Shown piece by piece: positions 7,786-16,253 of a DNA stretch of 64,000 nucleotides. Location of the stretch: contig JAIXXB010000041.1 of NCBI GenBank assembly GCA_027490955.1, positions 53,189 through 117,188 on the forward strand. The letters run 5' to 3'. The position numbers and the translations under genes were made by a program. Below the pieces are notes generated by a model. It had not been told where the DNA came from and did not search any database. It was given only the letters and a program-made list of their open reading frames with translations. Within the stretch, counting starts at the first letter, position 1. Each line of letters starts with the position of its first letter. The stretch is from Rhodobacter sp. GTDB taxonomy: Bacteria > Pseudomonadota > Alphaproteobacteria > Rhodobacterales > Rhodobacteraceae.

Positions 7786-8880
7786 ATGGGCAAATCAGTG
7801 CGGGTCGGCGTGATCGGCCTTGGGTCAGTCTCGGAAAAATATGTCCCCCATGTGCGCAGATTGGCACTCGAGGGTATGGCCTGCGAAATTGTCATCGCCT
7901 GTGATCTGCGCGCGGGCAAGGCCGAGCAGGCCCGCGCATGGGGCATTCCTGCCTTTACCACCGATTATACCGAAGTTTTGGCGCGCCCTGACGTAGATGT
8001 GGTGCTGATCTTGACCTCGATGCAAAGCCACGGGCAATTGACGCGCGATGCGCTGAATGCGGGCAAACATGTGCTGGTGGAAAAGCCGATGTCGATGGAT
8101 TTGGCCGAGGCGGCCGAATTGGTCGCCCTATCCAAACAGTCAAAAGGCCATTTGGTCTGCGCGCCCCATGTGACCTTGTCGCAGACATATCAGGACATGT
8201 GGCGGCATATCCATCAGGGCGATATCGGCAGGCCGCTGACGGCGCGCGGATTTTACGGCTGGGCGGGGCCAGATTGGGACCCGTTCTTTTACGAACCCGG
8301 CGGCGGGCCAATGTATGACCTTGGGGTCTATAATGTAACCACGCTGACGGGCCTGCTTGGCCCGTGCAAGCGGGTGATGGCAATGACGGGCATCGCCATT
8401 CCCGAACGCATTGTGAACAATAAGAAAATGGCCGTGCAGACCGATGACAATTTTCAATTACTGATGGATTTTGGCAATCAGTGCTTTGCCGTGGTGACGA
8501 CGGGCTTTACCATTCAGCAATATGATGTGCCGGGGATCGAGATTTACGGCACCGAAGGGTCGATCACCATGAAGGCCGAGGATTGGGATCCGCGCGGCTA
8601 TCGGCTGTGGCGCAACCAAGATGGGTTCTGGCAAGATCATGACCAGCGCAACCGCTGGCCTTGGACAGATGGGGTGCGCGATTTGATTGGTGCTGTGCAA
8701 GAGGGGCGCAAACCTGTGAACGCGCCAGAACATGCCTATCACGTGCTGGAAGTCATGGTGAAATCTATGGAAAGCGGGCGCACAGGGCAGGCTTTGCCCA
8801 TTGTCAGCAGCTTTACCCCGCCGCGGTTTGATCGCACGCGCGACCGGATCGCCCCCCATCTTGACCACGCGCCGGAGTGA
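7786..8880 (+). CDS. Gfo/Idh/MocA family oxidoreductase
   Basis: Second NAD(P)-dependent dehydrogenase of the cluster, 364 residues. Rossmann GLGSVS at 11-16, EKP at 99-101 and a GGGPMYDLGVYN segment near 180 that carries the usual Asp of this subfamily. It differs clearly from the paralogue at 3837-4829, so the two probably act on different positions or substrates. A GTG three bases upstream is possible, but AGGGGG ends 6 bases before this ATG, a better spacing. The gene opens the plus-strand operon and is followed after 3 bases by the cupin gene. Substrate unknown; glycoside 3-dehydrogenation or cyclitol oxidation are the obvious candidates. Confidence 0.86.
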   Translation: MGKSVRVGVIGLGSVSEKYVPHVRRLALEGMACEIVIACDLRAGKAEQARAWGIPAFTTDYTEVLARPDVDVVLILTSMQSHGQLTRDALNAGKHVLVEKPMSMDLAEAAELVALSKQSKGHLVCAPHVTLSQTYQDMWRHIHQGDIGRPLTARGFYGWAGPDWDPFFYEPGGGPMYDLGVYNVTTLTGLLGPCKRVMAMTGIAIPERIVNNKKMAVQTDDNFQLLMDFGNQCFAVVTTGFTIQQYDVPGIEIYGTEGSITMKAEDWDPRGYRLWRNQDGFWQDHDQRNRWPWTDGVRDLIGAVQEGRKPVNAPEHAYHVLEVMVKSMESGRTGQALPIVSSFTPPRFDRTRDRIAPHLDHAPE

Positions 8881-8883
8881 GCC

Positions 8884-9747
8884 ATGGCCTATAAATCCTC
8901 GCCCCGCCCTGTGTTTGATGGCCCCACCCCCATTCCCTATGCCAAGGTGACGCGGCATCTTTGGGGCGATGACGCCGCAGGGCGGATTGATGATTGGATT
9001 TATGTCTCGACCGACAAAATCCACCAATTGGTGTTTGGAATGCCTCCGGGGCAAGGGTTTCGCCATTCGGAAAGTTTTCGCACTGTCTTTGGCGCGGATG
9101 AGGTGCTGACAGTGCTGATGGGCACGATGATTATCGCCAATCCTGAAACGGGCGAAGTTCATCTGGTTCATACGGGGGAATCGGCCTTTTTCCAAAAGGA
9201 TACATGGCATCACGCCTTTGCATGGGGCGATGCGGAATGTCGGGTGCTGGAATTTTTCGCGCCGCCCCCTTCGACGGGATCTTCGGGCAAATATGCCGCC
9301 ACCCGCCCCTATGTGGCGGATTTCAAATATGAACGCAGCGCCCTGATCGGCCAATGGCCTGCCGCGCGCAAAACCGCCGTGGCGCAGGCAAAAATCACTG
9401 TGATCCGGCAAGCAGATTGGCTGTGGTCGATGGATGCGGGCGATCCACGGGTGCTGACGGGTATTTCCGCCTCGACCGATCAATTGACGGCGGGAACCTG
9501 CCGCATTGCCGCAGGCGGGCGCAGCGATGTGCGGGTGCATGGCGGGGCGATGGGCCTGTATGTGACCAAAGGGCGGGTCAATATCTTGCTGGAAGATGCC
9601 GAAACCGCGCCTGTATGGTTTGAATTGCAGCCGCAAGATGGCTTTTATATGCCGCCCAACGCGCGATACCGCGTGTTCAACATGGGCGGCGAGATGGCCG
9701 AATATCTGTTCGGCGTGGCCCCGCATTATCACGCGGAGGGGGCATGA
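8884..9747 (+). CDS. Bicupin domain protein
   Basis: A 287-residue protein with two cupin-like beta-barrel halves. The N-terminal half has the metal-box pattern GQGFRHSESFRTVF and KDTWHHAFAW (about 57-125); the C-terminal half has GRSDVRVHGGAMGLYVTKG and the DGFYMPPNARYRV turn (about 205-270). Cupins in sugar operons often act as isomerases or epimerases, and IolB/KduI-type enzymes are bicupins of similar length, but the IolB signature was not seen. It lies 3 bases after the dehydrogenase gene and overlaps the ROK gene by 4 bases. Function within the pathway is inferred only from context. Confidence 0.75.
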   Translation: MAYKSSPRPVFDGPTPIPYAKVTRHLWGDDAAGRIDDWIYVSTDKIHQLVFGMPPGQGFRHSESFRTVFGADEVLTVLMGTMIIANPETGEVHLVHTGESAFFQKDTWHHAFAWGDAECRVLEFFAPPPSTGSSGKYAATRPYVADFKYERSALIGQWPAARKTAVAQAKITVIRQADWLWSMDAGDPRVLTGISASTDQLTAGTCRIAAGGRSDVRVHGGAMGLYVTKGRVNILLEDAETAPVWFELQPQDGFYMPPNARYRVFNMGGEMAEYLFGVAPHYHAEGA

Positions 9748-10727
9748 GCGCCACGCCCTCCCCCCTTATGGCCCAAAGCTCTCACGCAGGCGCGGGGCGG
9801 GGCGATGGCGGCTTTGCCATCGGGATTGATGTGGGCGGCACAAAGGTTGCAGGCGGGATTGTCGATCTGCACACAGGCCGCATCCATGCCAGACGCCAAG
9901 TGCCAACCGATTTTGAACGCGGCGGCGCGGCCATTTTGGCCGATACTGTGGCCCTTGCGCGCGAGATAAAGGCCGAGGCGCAGCGTTTGGGCATTGCGGT
10001 GCCAAGCATGGGCGTGGGCGTGGCCGAATTGGTCGATGGCGCGGGGCGCGTCTTTTCCGACCACCGCATCCGCTGGACAGGGCTTGACGCCGCGCGCAGC
10101 CTGTCATCGGTTTTGCCCACTGTGATATCGTCCGATGTGCGCGCCGCAGCCTTGGCCGAGGCGCGACTGGGCGCAGGGCGTGGGGCGCGGGATTTTTATT
10201 TTGTCACCATCGGCACGGGGGTGGCGGGGGTTTTGGTGCTTGGCGGGGTGCCCTATGCAGGGTCGCGCGGCGCAGCATTGGTGATTGCCAATTCGATGGA
10301 ACGCCACCGCTGCAGCGCCTGTGGGCATGAACACCGCCAGATGATCGAAGATGTGGCATCAGGCCCTGCGCTGGCGGCGGCCTATGGGGCAAAATCGGCC
10401 GAAGACGTGCTGGCGGCGGCGCGCGCAGGCGATGGGCGCGCCTTGGCGGTGATCGAGCATGCGACGGCCCAATTGGGGCGCGTTCTGGCGCTGTTGGCCG
10501 ATAGTTTGGATCCCAGCACCATGGTGATTGGCGGCGGCTTGGGCTGCGCCGCAGGGCCATATTTCGATGCGCTATGCGCGCATGTGCGCGCAGGGCTGTG
10601 GGATGGGGTGCCCAACCCAATGACGATGACGCAGGCAGTCATGGGGCCAGATGCTGGGCTGATTGGCGCAGCATTGGCCGCAGAATTTACACCACAAGCG
10701 GCCAAAGAGCCGCATCTTTGCAACTGA
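9744..10727 (+). CDS. ROK family sugar kinase-like protein
   Basis: 327-residue protein of the ROK (repressor, ORF, kinase) family. The phosphate motif DVGGTK is at 29-34 and the catalytic-base region SSDVRAAALAEA around 129-140. There is no N-terminal helix-turn-helix, so it should be a kinase rather than a repressor. The zinc site normally reads CxCGxxGCxE; here it is CSACGHEHRQMIED (190-203), with Cys spacing changed and His in place of the later Cys. Likely role: phosphorylation of the imported or released sugar. It overlaps the bicupin gene by 4 bases and is followed 17 bases later by the solute-binding protein. Confidence 0.85.
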   Translation: MSATPSPLMAQSSHAGAGRGDGGFAIGIDVGGTKVAGGIVDLHTGRIHARRQVPTDFERGGAAILADTVALAREIKAEAQRLGIAVPSMGVGVAELVDGAGRVFSDHRIRWTGLDAARSLSSVLPTVISSDVRAAALAEARLGAGRGARDFYFVTIGTGVAGVLVLGGVPYAGSRGAALVIANSMERHRCSACGHEHRQMIEDVASGPALAAAYGAKSAEDVLAAARAGDGRALAVIEHATAQLGRVLALLADSLDPSTMVIGGGLGCAAGPYFDALCAHVRAGLWDGVPNPMTMTQAVMGPDAGLIGAALAAEFTPQAAKEPHLCN

Positions 10728-10744
10728 ACATAGGGAGAGAAAAC

Positions 10745-12121
10745 ATGTCAAACACCAGTTTTGCTGTACCTCGTCACATCAGTCGGCGCGGTTTCTTGGC
10801 CAGCAGCGCCGCATTTGGCACGGCGATGGCCTTGCCACCGGCTGCATTCGCACAGCAAGAAGGCCAGCTTTTGCTGTGGCTTCCCGGCGGATCAGAGCTG
10901 TTTTGCAAAATCCATACGGGCCTTTTGGAAGGGTTTAGCGCAGGGGCCAGCCTTGGGCCTGCCACCACCGTCTGCGGTCTGGGCCAAGATACAGAATTCA
11001 CCCAATCGCTGATTGGGGCGATTACCGCGGGCAATCCGCCAGATATCTCGATGCTGTGGGATAGCCCTGTCTCGCTTGGCGCGCAGGGGGCCTTTATGCC
11101 GCTGGACGATATGATGAAAGGCTCGAAAATCCCGCTGGATACATGGCCTGCGGGTCTGTTGTCCTCGTGCCAATTCAAAGGGGTCACCTATGGCCTGCCC
11201 ATCACGGCAGGGGTCTATTCCATGTGGTATAACCAAGAGATGTTCGAAGCGCGCGGCATGGCATCGGATCGGGCCTCTTTCCCCAAAACTTGGGCCGAGA
11301 TGCGCAAAATGTCCAAGGAATTCACTGTATGGGAGGGCGACAAGCTGATTTCAGCAGGGTTCATGCCCAACCGCGTGCCCGAAACCATGGCGATTTGGTC
11401 GGCGCTGAATGGTGGGATGATGTTTGACGAGGCCAATCTGAAATATCAGATCGACAGCGAACAAAACATTGAAATGATGACCTTTTTCCTTGAATGGCTG
11501 GACGAGGAATATAAGGGCGATTTCAATTTGGTGGATCGGTCAGGCAATTTCCTTGACGGCTATCCCAATTCAACCACGGGCATGGGCCCTGCGTTCCGCG
11601 AAGGGCGCCAAGCGGGGATGCAATCGGGCTCGTGGCTCTTGGGTGATATCTTTGCCGATCCTGTCCCCAGTTTCGAACGCTGGAACCTTGCGGCCAATCC
11701 CATCGGCCCATCGGGCAGCACATCGGTGTCGGGCACATGGCCAAACTGGTTTGTCATCCCTGTCGGCTCGAAAAACCCACAGGCGGCCTTTGACTATCTC
11801 AGCTATCTGGCCATCGAAGGGTCGGTCGAATGGTATCAGCAGATTCCCGACGTGCCGACAAACAGCCAAGTGCAGCGCAAAGCCCCCGCAGGATTGGTGG
11901 AAAAGCGCGGCCAAGAGGTGGCCGATGACATCACCGCCTTCCTTGGCGAACAGGCTGCCGTGGTCACGCCGATGTGGAATTCGCCTGTGCAAAGCTTCTA
12001 CACCGATCAAATCGCCCGCGCGGTCGAGAAAATCTATACCAAAGCCTCGCCCGTGAAAGATGCCCTTAGCGAGGCGCAGGCCGCCACGCAGGCCGAGTTG
12101 GAGCGGGTCTTGGCGGGCTGA
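10745..12121 (+). CDS. Tat-exported extracellular sugar-binding protein
   Basis: Periplasmic receptor of a carbohydrate ABC importer (family 1/MalE-like), 458 residues. The signal peptide carries a twin-arginine SRRGFLASSA motif (about 13-22), a hydrophobic core and an AFAQQ cleavage site near residue 38, so export is by Tat rather than Sec. The mature part has the usual two-lobe features and many aromatic residues. The ATG at 10745 is preceded by AGGGAGAG. It is placed between the ROK kinase and the two permeases and overlaps the first permease gene by one base (TGATG). The ligand cannot be told from sequence. Confidence 0.92.
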   Translation: MSNTSFAVPRHISRRGFLASSAAFGTAMALPPAAFAQQEGQLLLWLPGGSELFCKIHTGLLEGFSAGASLGPATTVCGLGQDTEFTQSLIGAITAGNPPDISMLWDSPVSLGAQGAFMPLDDMMKGSKIPLDTWPAGLLSSCQFKGVTYGLPITAGVYSMWYNQEMFEARGMASDRASFPKTWAEMRKMSKEFTVWEGDKLISAGFMPNRVPETMAIWSALNGGMMFDEANLKYQIDSEQNIEMMTFFLEWLDEEYKGDFNLVDRSGNFLDGYPNSTTGMGPAFREGRQAGMQSGSWLLGDIFADPVPSFERWNLAANPIGPSGSTSVSGTWPNWFVIPVGSKNPQAAFDYLSYLAIEGSVEWYQQIPDVPTNSQVQRKAPAGLVEKRGQEVADDITAFLGEQAAVVTPMWNSPVQSFYTDQIARAVEKIYTKASPVKDALSEAQAATQAELERVLAG

Positions 12122-13068
12122 TGCCGATCACCGCACCCATCGCGCCGCAGGCAGCACCACTGCTGCCGCGGCGCAACCGCAAGGCCCAGCGCGCCGAGGC
12201 CCGCGCTGGCCTTTTCTTCGCGCTGCCATGGATCATCGGCATGACGATTTTTGTCGCCCTGCCGCTGATTGTGACCTTTTACATCGCACAGACCAAATTT
12301 CAGATCGTTGGTGCGCCCAAATGGGTGGGGCTGCAAAATTACGAAGCCTTGCTCCGCGATCCTGCCTTTTGGAAATCGGCGCAAAACACGCTGATTTTTG
12401 CGGCCATTTCCGTGCCGCTTAAGCTGATTATCGCCCTTGGGCTGGCGCTCTTGCTGAATCGCGCGACTGCCCTGTTGGGGTTTTACCGCACGGTGTTTTA
12501 CCTGCCCTTCCTGATGCCTGCCGTGGCGGGATCGGTGGTGTTTATGCTGCTGTTGACCCCCAATGCAGGGCCTGTGAACATCGCGCTTGAGGCGATGGGC
12601 CTGAATCCGCCCGATTGGCTGCTTGACCCAAAGGCCGCGCTTTGGACATTGATTTTGCTCAGCCTTTGGCCCTTGGGGGTGGAAACGCTGGTGTTTTTGG
12701 GTGGTTTGCAAAACATCCCCAAAGACGTGTCCGAAGCGGCCGATCTTGACAGCCCAAAGCGCTGGCACAAATTGGTCTGGATCACCCTGCCCTTGATCAC
12801 GCCCATGGTGCTGTTCAATCTGGTGATTGGCATTATCTATTCGTTTCAAGTCTTTACGCAGGCCATTGTGATTGGCGGCACCACGGGCACCCCTGCCGAA
12901 TCCACGCTGATGTATATGGTCGTGCTTTACCGCGCGGCCTTTCGCTATTTCAACATGGGCCTTGCTGCGGCCATGGCGACAGTTTTGTTTGTGGTGGTGC
13001 TGATTTTGACGCTGCTGATTTTCAAAACCGCGCGCTCTTGGGTGCATTACGAAGGGGGTGAGACATGA
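12121..13068 (+). CDS. Sugar ABC transporter permease (MalF/UgpA-like)
   Basis: Inner-membrane permease of 315 residues with a basic N-terminus, six hydrophobic segments and the EAA loop near residue 200 (EAADLDSPKRWHKLVWITLP), which docks on the ATPase. It is of the shorter MalF type, without the large periplasmic P2 domain. It forms the import channel with the next gene product. Its start overlaps the solute-binding protein stop by one base and its end overlaps the next permease by 4 bases, as expected for equimolar subunits. Confidence 0.94.
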   Translation: MPITAPIAPQAAPLLPRRNRKAQRAEARAGLFFALPWIIGMTIFVALPLIVTFYIAQTKFQIVGAPKWVGLQNYEALLRDPAFWKSAQNTLIFAAISVPLKLIIALGLALLLNRATALLGFYRTVFYLPFLMPAVAGSVVFMLLLTPNAGPVNIALEAMGLNPPDWLLDPKAALWTLILLSLWPLGVETLVFLGGLQNIPKDVSEAADLDSPKRWHKLVWITLPLITPMVLFNLVIGIIYSFQVFTQAIVIGGTTGTPAESTLMYMVVLYRAAFRYFNMGLAAAMATVLFVVVLILTLLIFKTARSWVHYEGGET

Positions 13069-13916
13069 GCAAACAGCGCAAAGCCACGCCCCGCGCGCGG
13101 TTGGCCATGCTGACCTATCACGCGCTGATGCTGGCGATTTCGGCGATCTTCTTGCTGCCGTTTTACTGGATGACCATTTCCGCCTTTAAAACCAATGCCG
13201 AGATTTTCTCCGACCCTGTCACATGGCTGCCCGATCCTATTCGCTGGGAAAACGTCACCTCGCTGCTGACGCGCGATGACTTTCCCTTTGTGCAACAATT
13301 CCTCAATTCGGTGTTTTATGCAGGCACTGTGGCGCTGCTGGTCTGCCTGTCATGCTCGCTTGCGGCCTATTCCTTTGGCTGTCTGCGCTGGCGTGGGCGC
13401 AATTTGGTCTTTGGCCTGACGATCTGCGCGCTGCTGATGCCCACAATCGTCACCTTCCTGCCTGTATATCTGGCATGGTCGAAAATTGGCCTGACGGGCA
13501 GCTATTGGCCATTGATCACGCCGTTCTTGTTTGGCGATGCGTTCTTTATCTTTATGCTGCGGCAATTCTTTATGGGCGTGCCGCGCGAGCTTTTGGATGC
13601 GGCGCGGCTGGATGGGGCATCAGAGTTTCGCATTTGGTGGCAAATCGTGATGCCACAACTGCGCACCCCGCTGATCATTGTTGGGCTGTTTGCCACTGTT
13701 TACACATGGAACGAATTCTTCATGCCGCTGATCTATTTGCAAGACCGCGAGGCCTTTCCCCTATCGGTTGGCCTGTTTACCTTTCAATCGCAAAGGGCGG
13801 TGGAATGGTCGGTGTCGATGATGGGGGCTTTCCTGACGGCCCTGCCGATGATCGTCTTGTTTCTGTTCACACAAAGACTGTTCCAGCGCGGCCTCAGCTC
13901 GACTGGTTTGAAATAG
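13065..13916 (+). CDS. Sugar ABC transporter permease (MalG/UgpE-like)
   Basis: Second membrane subunit of the importer, 283 residues. It opens with a basic cytoplasmic tail and a first span, followed by the PFYWMTISAFKT motif typical of MalG proteins, and has the EAA loop at about 184-203 (LDAARLDGASEFRIWW). Six spans are visible. Translationally coupled to the first permease by a 4-base overlap; the ATPase gene follows after 12 bases with a GAAAGGAAGG leader. Confidence 0.94.
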   Translation: MSKQRKATPRARLAMLTYHALMLAISAIFLLPFYWMTISAFKTNAEIFSDPVTWLPDPIRWENVTSLLTRDDFPFVQQFLNSVFYAGTVALLVCLSCSLAAYSFGCLRWRGRNLVFGLTICALLMPTIVTFLPVYLAWSKIGLTGSYWPLITPFLFGDAFFIFMLRQFFMGVPRELLDAARLDGASEFRIWWQIVMPQLRTPLIIVGLFATVYTWNEFFMPLIYLQDREAFPLSVGLFTFQSQRAVEWSVSMMGAFLTALPMIVLFLFTQRLFQRGLSSTGLK

Positions 13917-13928
13917 AAAGGAAGGCGA

Positions 13929-14996
13929 ATGGGTGCGGTTCAACTGTCTGGCCTGCGCAAGTTTTACGGCGCGTTAGAGGTGATCAAGGGCGTTGATCTG
14001 GCGGTCAATGCGGGCGAGCTTGTGGTGTTTGTTGGCCCTTCGGGCTGTGGCAAATCCACCCTTTTGCGGATGATCGCAGGGCTAGAGGATGTGGATTACG
14101 GGCGCATCGACATTGCGGGCAAAGACGTCACCGAAGCCCCCCCTGCCCAGCGCGGCGTGGCGATGGTGTTTCAAAACTATGCGCTGTATCCGCATATGAC
14201 CGCCTATGACAATTTGGCCTATGGGCTGCGGCGGGCAGGTCTGGCGCGCGATGCGGTTGACCAGCGGGTCAAGGAAACCGCCGCCTTGCTGCAAATCACC
14301 GAGCTTTTGCCGCGCAAGCCAAAGGCCATGTCGGGCGGTCAGCGCCAGCGCGTGGCCATTGGGCGCGCGATTGTGCGCAAACCCGAAGTGTTTTTGTTCG
14401 ACGAGCCGCTGTCCAACCTTGACGCGGCATTGCGGGTGGAAATGCGCAGCCAAATCGCGCGCCTGCATCAAGAACTGGCCGCCACGATGATTTTTGTAAC
14501 CCATGACCAAGTTGAAGCCATGACTTTGGCAGATCGGATTGTGGTGTTGAATGCGGGGCGGGTGGAACAAATCGGCACCCCGCGCGAGGTGTATCACCGC
14601 CCCGCCAACCTGTTTGTGGCGGGGTTTATCGGCAGCCCTGCGATGAATCTTCTGCCTGCCAGCTTGGGTGCGGGCGGGGTGACTTTGGCCTCTGGCCCCG
14701 TTTTGGGCGGCCCCACGGGCACGGGCGCGGCGGTGACCTTGGGCGTGCGGCCTGATCGTTTGTCACTGGCCCCGCCAGAGGCAGCCCATTTGTCGGGCGC
14801 GGCGAAATTGATCGAACATTTGGGCGATGAAACCATCTTGCATCTGCATCTGGATGATGGCGCGGCGCTGACGCTTAAGCTGGCAGGCGATGTCGCCGTG
14901 ACGCTGGGCGCGCGGGTGCATGCCCGCATCGATATGACAGGTGCCTGCCTGTTTGGCGCTGATGGGCGCGCGCTGCGCCCCCTTCCCGCACCCTAA
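13929..14996 (+). CDS. Sugar ABC transporter ATP-binding protein (UgpC/MsmX-like)
   Basis: ATPase that drives the importer encoded just upstream; 355 residues. Walker A GPSGCGKST at 36-44, Q-loop around 82, signature SGGQRQR at 135-141, Walker B FLFDEP at 155-160 and the switch His in FVTHDQ. A C-terminal MOBE/OB-fold extension (about 235-355), typical of CUT1 sugar ATPases, follows. Last gene of the plus-strand sugar operon, convergent with the FbpC-like gene 75 bases further on. Confidence 0.94.
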   Translation: MGAVQLSGLRKFYGALEVIKGVDLAVNAGELVVFVGPSGCGKSTLLRMIAGLEDVDYGRIDIAGKDVTEAPPAQRGVAMVFQNYALYPHMTAYDNLAYGLRRAGLARDAVDQRVKETAALLQITELLPRKPKAMSGGQRQRVAIGRAIVRKPEVFLFDEPLSNLDAALRVEMRSQIARLHQELAATMIFVTHDQVEAMTLADRIVVLNAGRVEQIGTPREVYHRPANLFVAGFIGSPAMNLLPASLGAGGVTLASGPVLGGPTGTGAAVTLGVRPDRLSLAPPEAAHLSGAAKLIEHLGDETILHLHLDDGAALTLKLAGDVAVTLGARVHARIDMTGACLFGADGRALRPLPAP

Positions 14997-15015
14997 GGCC
15001 ACCCCCATTCGCGGC

Positions 15016-15039
15016 CAAGCGGCCCGTCAAGCGGCCCGT
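15016..15039. repeat. Two tandem 12-bp repeats between convergent genes
   Basis: CAAGCGGCCCGT is repeated head to tail without mismatch in the 75-bp gap between the convergent sugar ATPase and FbpC-like genes. No convincing intrinsic terminator is seen here. Confidence 0.6.
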
Positions 15040-15071
15040 GGCGCAAGGGGCACATCGCCCTTTGGTCTGGA

Positions 15072-16187
15072 TCAATCGACCGATGGGAACACATGGCAGC
15101 GGTCGCGGCGGATCATCAGCCACAGCGCCGTGCCAGCGCTGGGCAAAAACACCCCCGGAACCGAGGCGGTCAGGCGAGATCCGTCATAATCCATCGCAAA
15201 TTCAACCAAACTTTCGCGGCCCAAAAACCGCGCCCGCTGCACAGTGCCGCGCGCGGCCGTGCCATCTTGCACTGTGGGGTTTGGCCCGCGGCCTGCGCGG
15301 TCAAAATCAATCTTCAGATGCTGCGGGCGGATCACAATATCCACACTTGCGCCATCGCTATGACCGGGTGTCAGAAAAACGCCAAAGGGCGTATCGGTCA
15401 GCGCGCCGCGCGAGATGCCACGGATCACATTGATATCGCTGAAAAACCCTGCGGCGGCGCGGTCGATCGGGGCGTTGTAAACATTATAGGGCGCGCCGCG
15501 CTGCACGATGCGCCCTGCCCGCATCAGGGCAATTTCATCGCCCATGCGCATCGCCTCGTCAGGCTCATGGGTGACAAGCAGCACGGCTGCGCCTTCTTCC
15601 TTTAGGATTTGCAGCGTGGCATCGCGGATGCCGTCGCGCAATCGGTTATCAAGGCCCGAAAACGGCTCGTCCATCAGCATCACGCGCGGGCGCGGGGCAA
15701 GCGCGCGCGCAAGGGCCACGCGCTGCGCCTCGCCGCCCGACAATTCATGCGGATATTTCTGTTCAAACCCCAGCAGGCCAACCTTTTCCAAAAGTTCGCC
15801 CACACGTGCCGCTTTGCTGGTGTCGCCGCGCGCCAGACCAAAGCCGACATTACCCGCCACTGTCAAATGCGGAAACAGCGCGAAATCTTGAAACATCAGG
15901 CCCGCACCGCGCGCCTCGGGCGGCAGGTTGATGCCGCTGCCCACCACAATGCGCCCATCTATGGCGATAGAGCCCGCATCGGGCGTCTCGACCCCTGCAA
16001 TCATGCGCAAGGTGGTGGATTTGCCGCAGCCCGATGGGCCCAGCAGGCACATCACCCGCCCCGCCGCGATATTCAGCGAGACATCTTGCACCGCCGCTGC
16101 CTTTGCCCCCGCAAAGCGGCGCGACAGCCCTGCCACCATCAGGCGCGGATGGGCAGTCACAGTGACGTCAGGTGCGGCTTGCGGCAT
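15072..16187 (-). CDS. FbpC-like (iron/spermidine-type) ABC ATPase without visible permeases
   Basis: ATPase of 371 residues: Walker A GPSGCGKST at about 50-58, Q-loop FQDFALFPHLT near 107, signature LSGGEAQR near 153, Walker B VMLMDEPFSGLD near 173, then a TOBE-like C-terminal region. LFPHLTVAGNVGFGL and DEPFSGLD are typical of Fe3+-type FbpC/AfuC proteins. No binding protein or permease gene for it lies next door; the neighbours are unrelated. The ATG at 16187 with a TAGGGA leader is preferred over an upstream in-frame ATG that would add an atypical leader. The transported substrate is unknown. Confidence 0.87.
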   Translation of the reverse strand: MPQAAPDVTVTAHPRLMVAGLSRRFAGAKAAAVQDVSLNIAAGRVMCLLGPSGCGKSTTLRMIAGVETPDAGSIAIDGRIVVGSGINLPPEARGAGLMFQDFALFPHLTVAGNVGFGLARGDTSKAARVGELLEKVGLLGFEQKYPHELSGGEAQRVALARALAPRPRVMLMDEPFSGLDNRLRDGIRDATLQILKEEGAAVLLVTHEPDEAMRMGDEIALMRAGRIVQRGAPYNVYNAPIDRAAAGFFSDINVIRGISRGALTDTPFGVFLTPGHSDGASVDIVIRPQHLKIDFDRAGRGPNPTVQDGTAARGTVQRARFLGRESLVEFAMDYDGSRLTASVPGVFLPSAGTALWLMIRRDRCHVFPSVD

Positions 16188-16253
16188 TTTCCCTACAAAA
16201 TCGCTAAGGTTCTTGCGCTGACTAGCAGGGCGCGGGCAAATCGGCAAGCGGGG

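Noticed and set aside
8458..9732. 424-residue antisense frame over the second Gfo/Idh and bicupin genes
   Set aside because: Covers two coupled plus-strand genes with clear motifs; composition rich in His, Arg and Gly with no recognisable fold.
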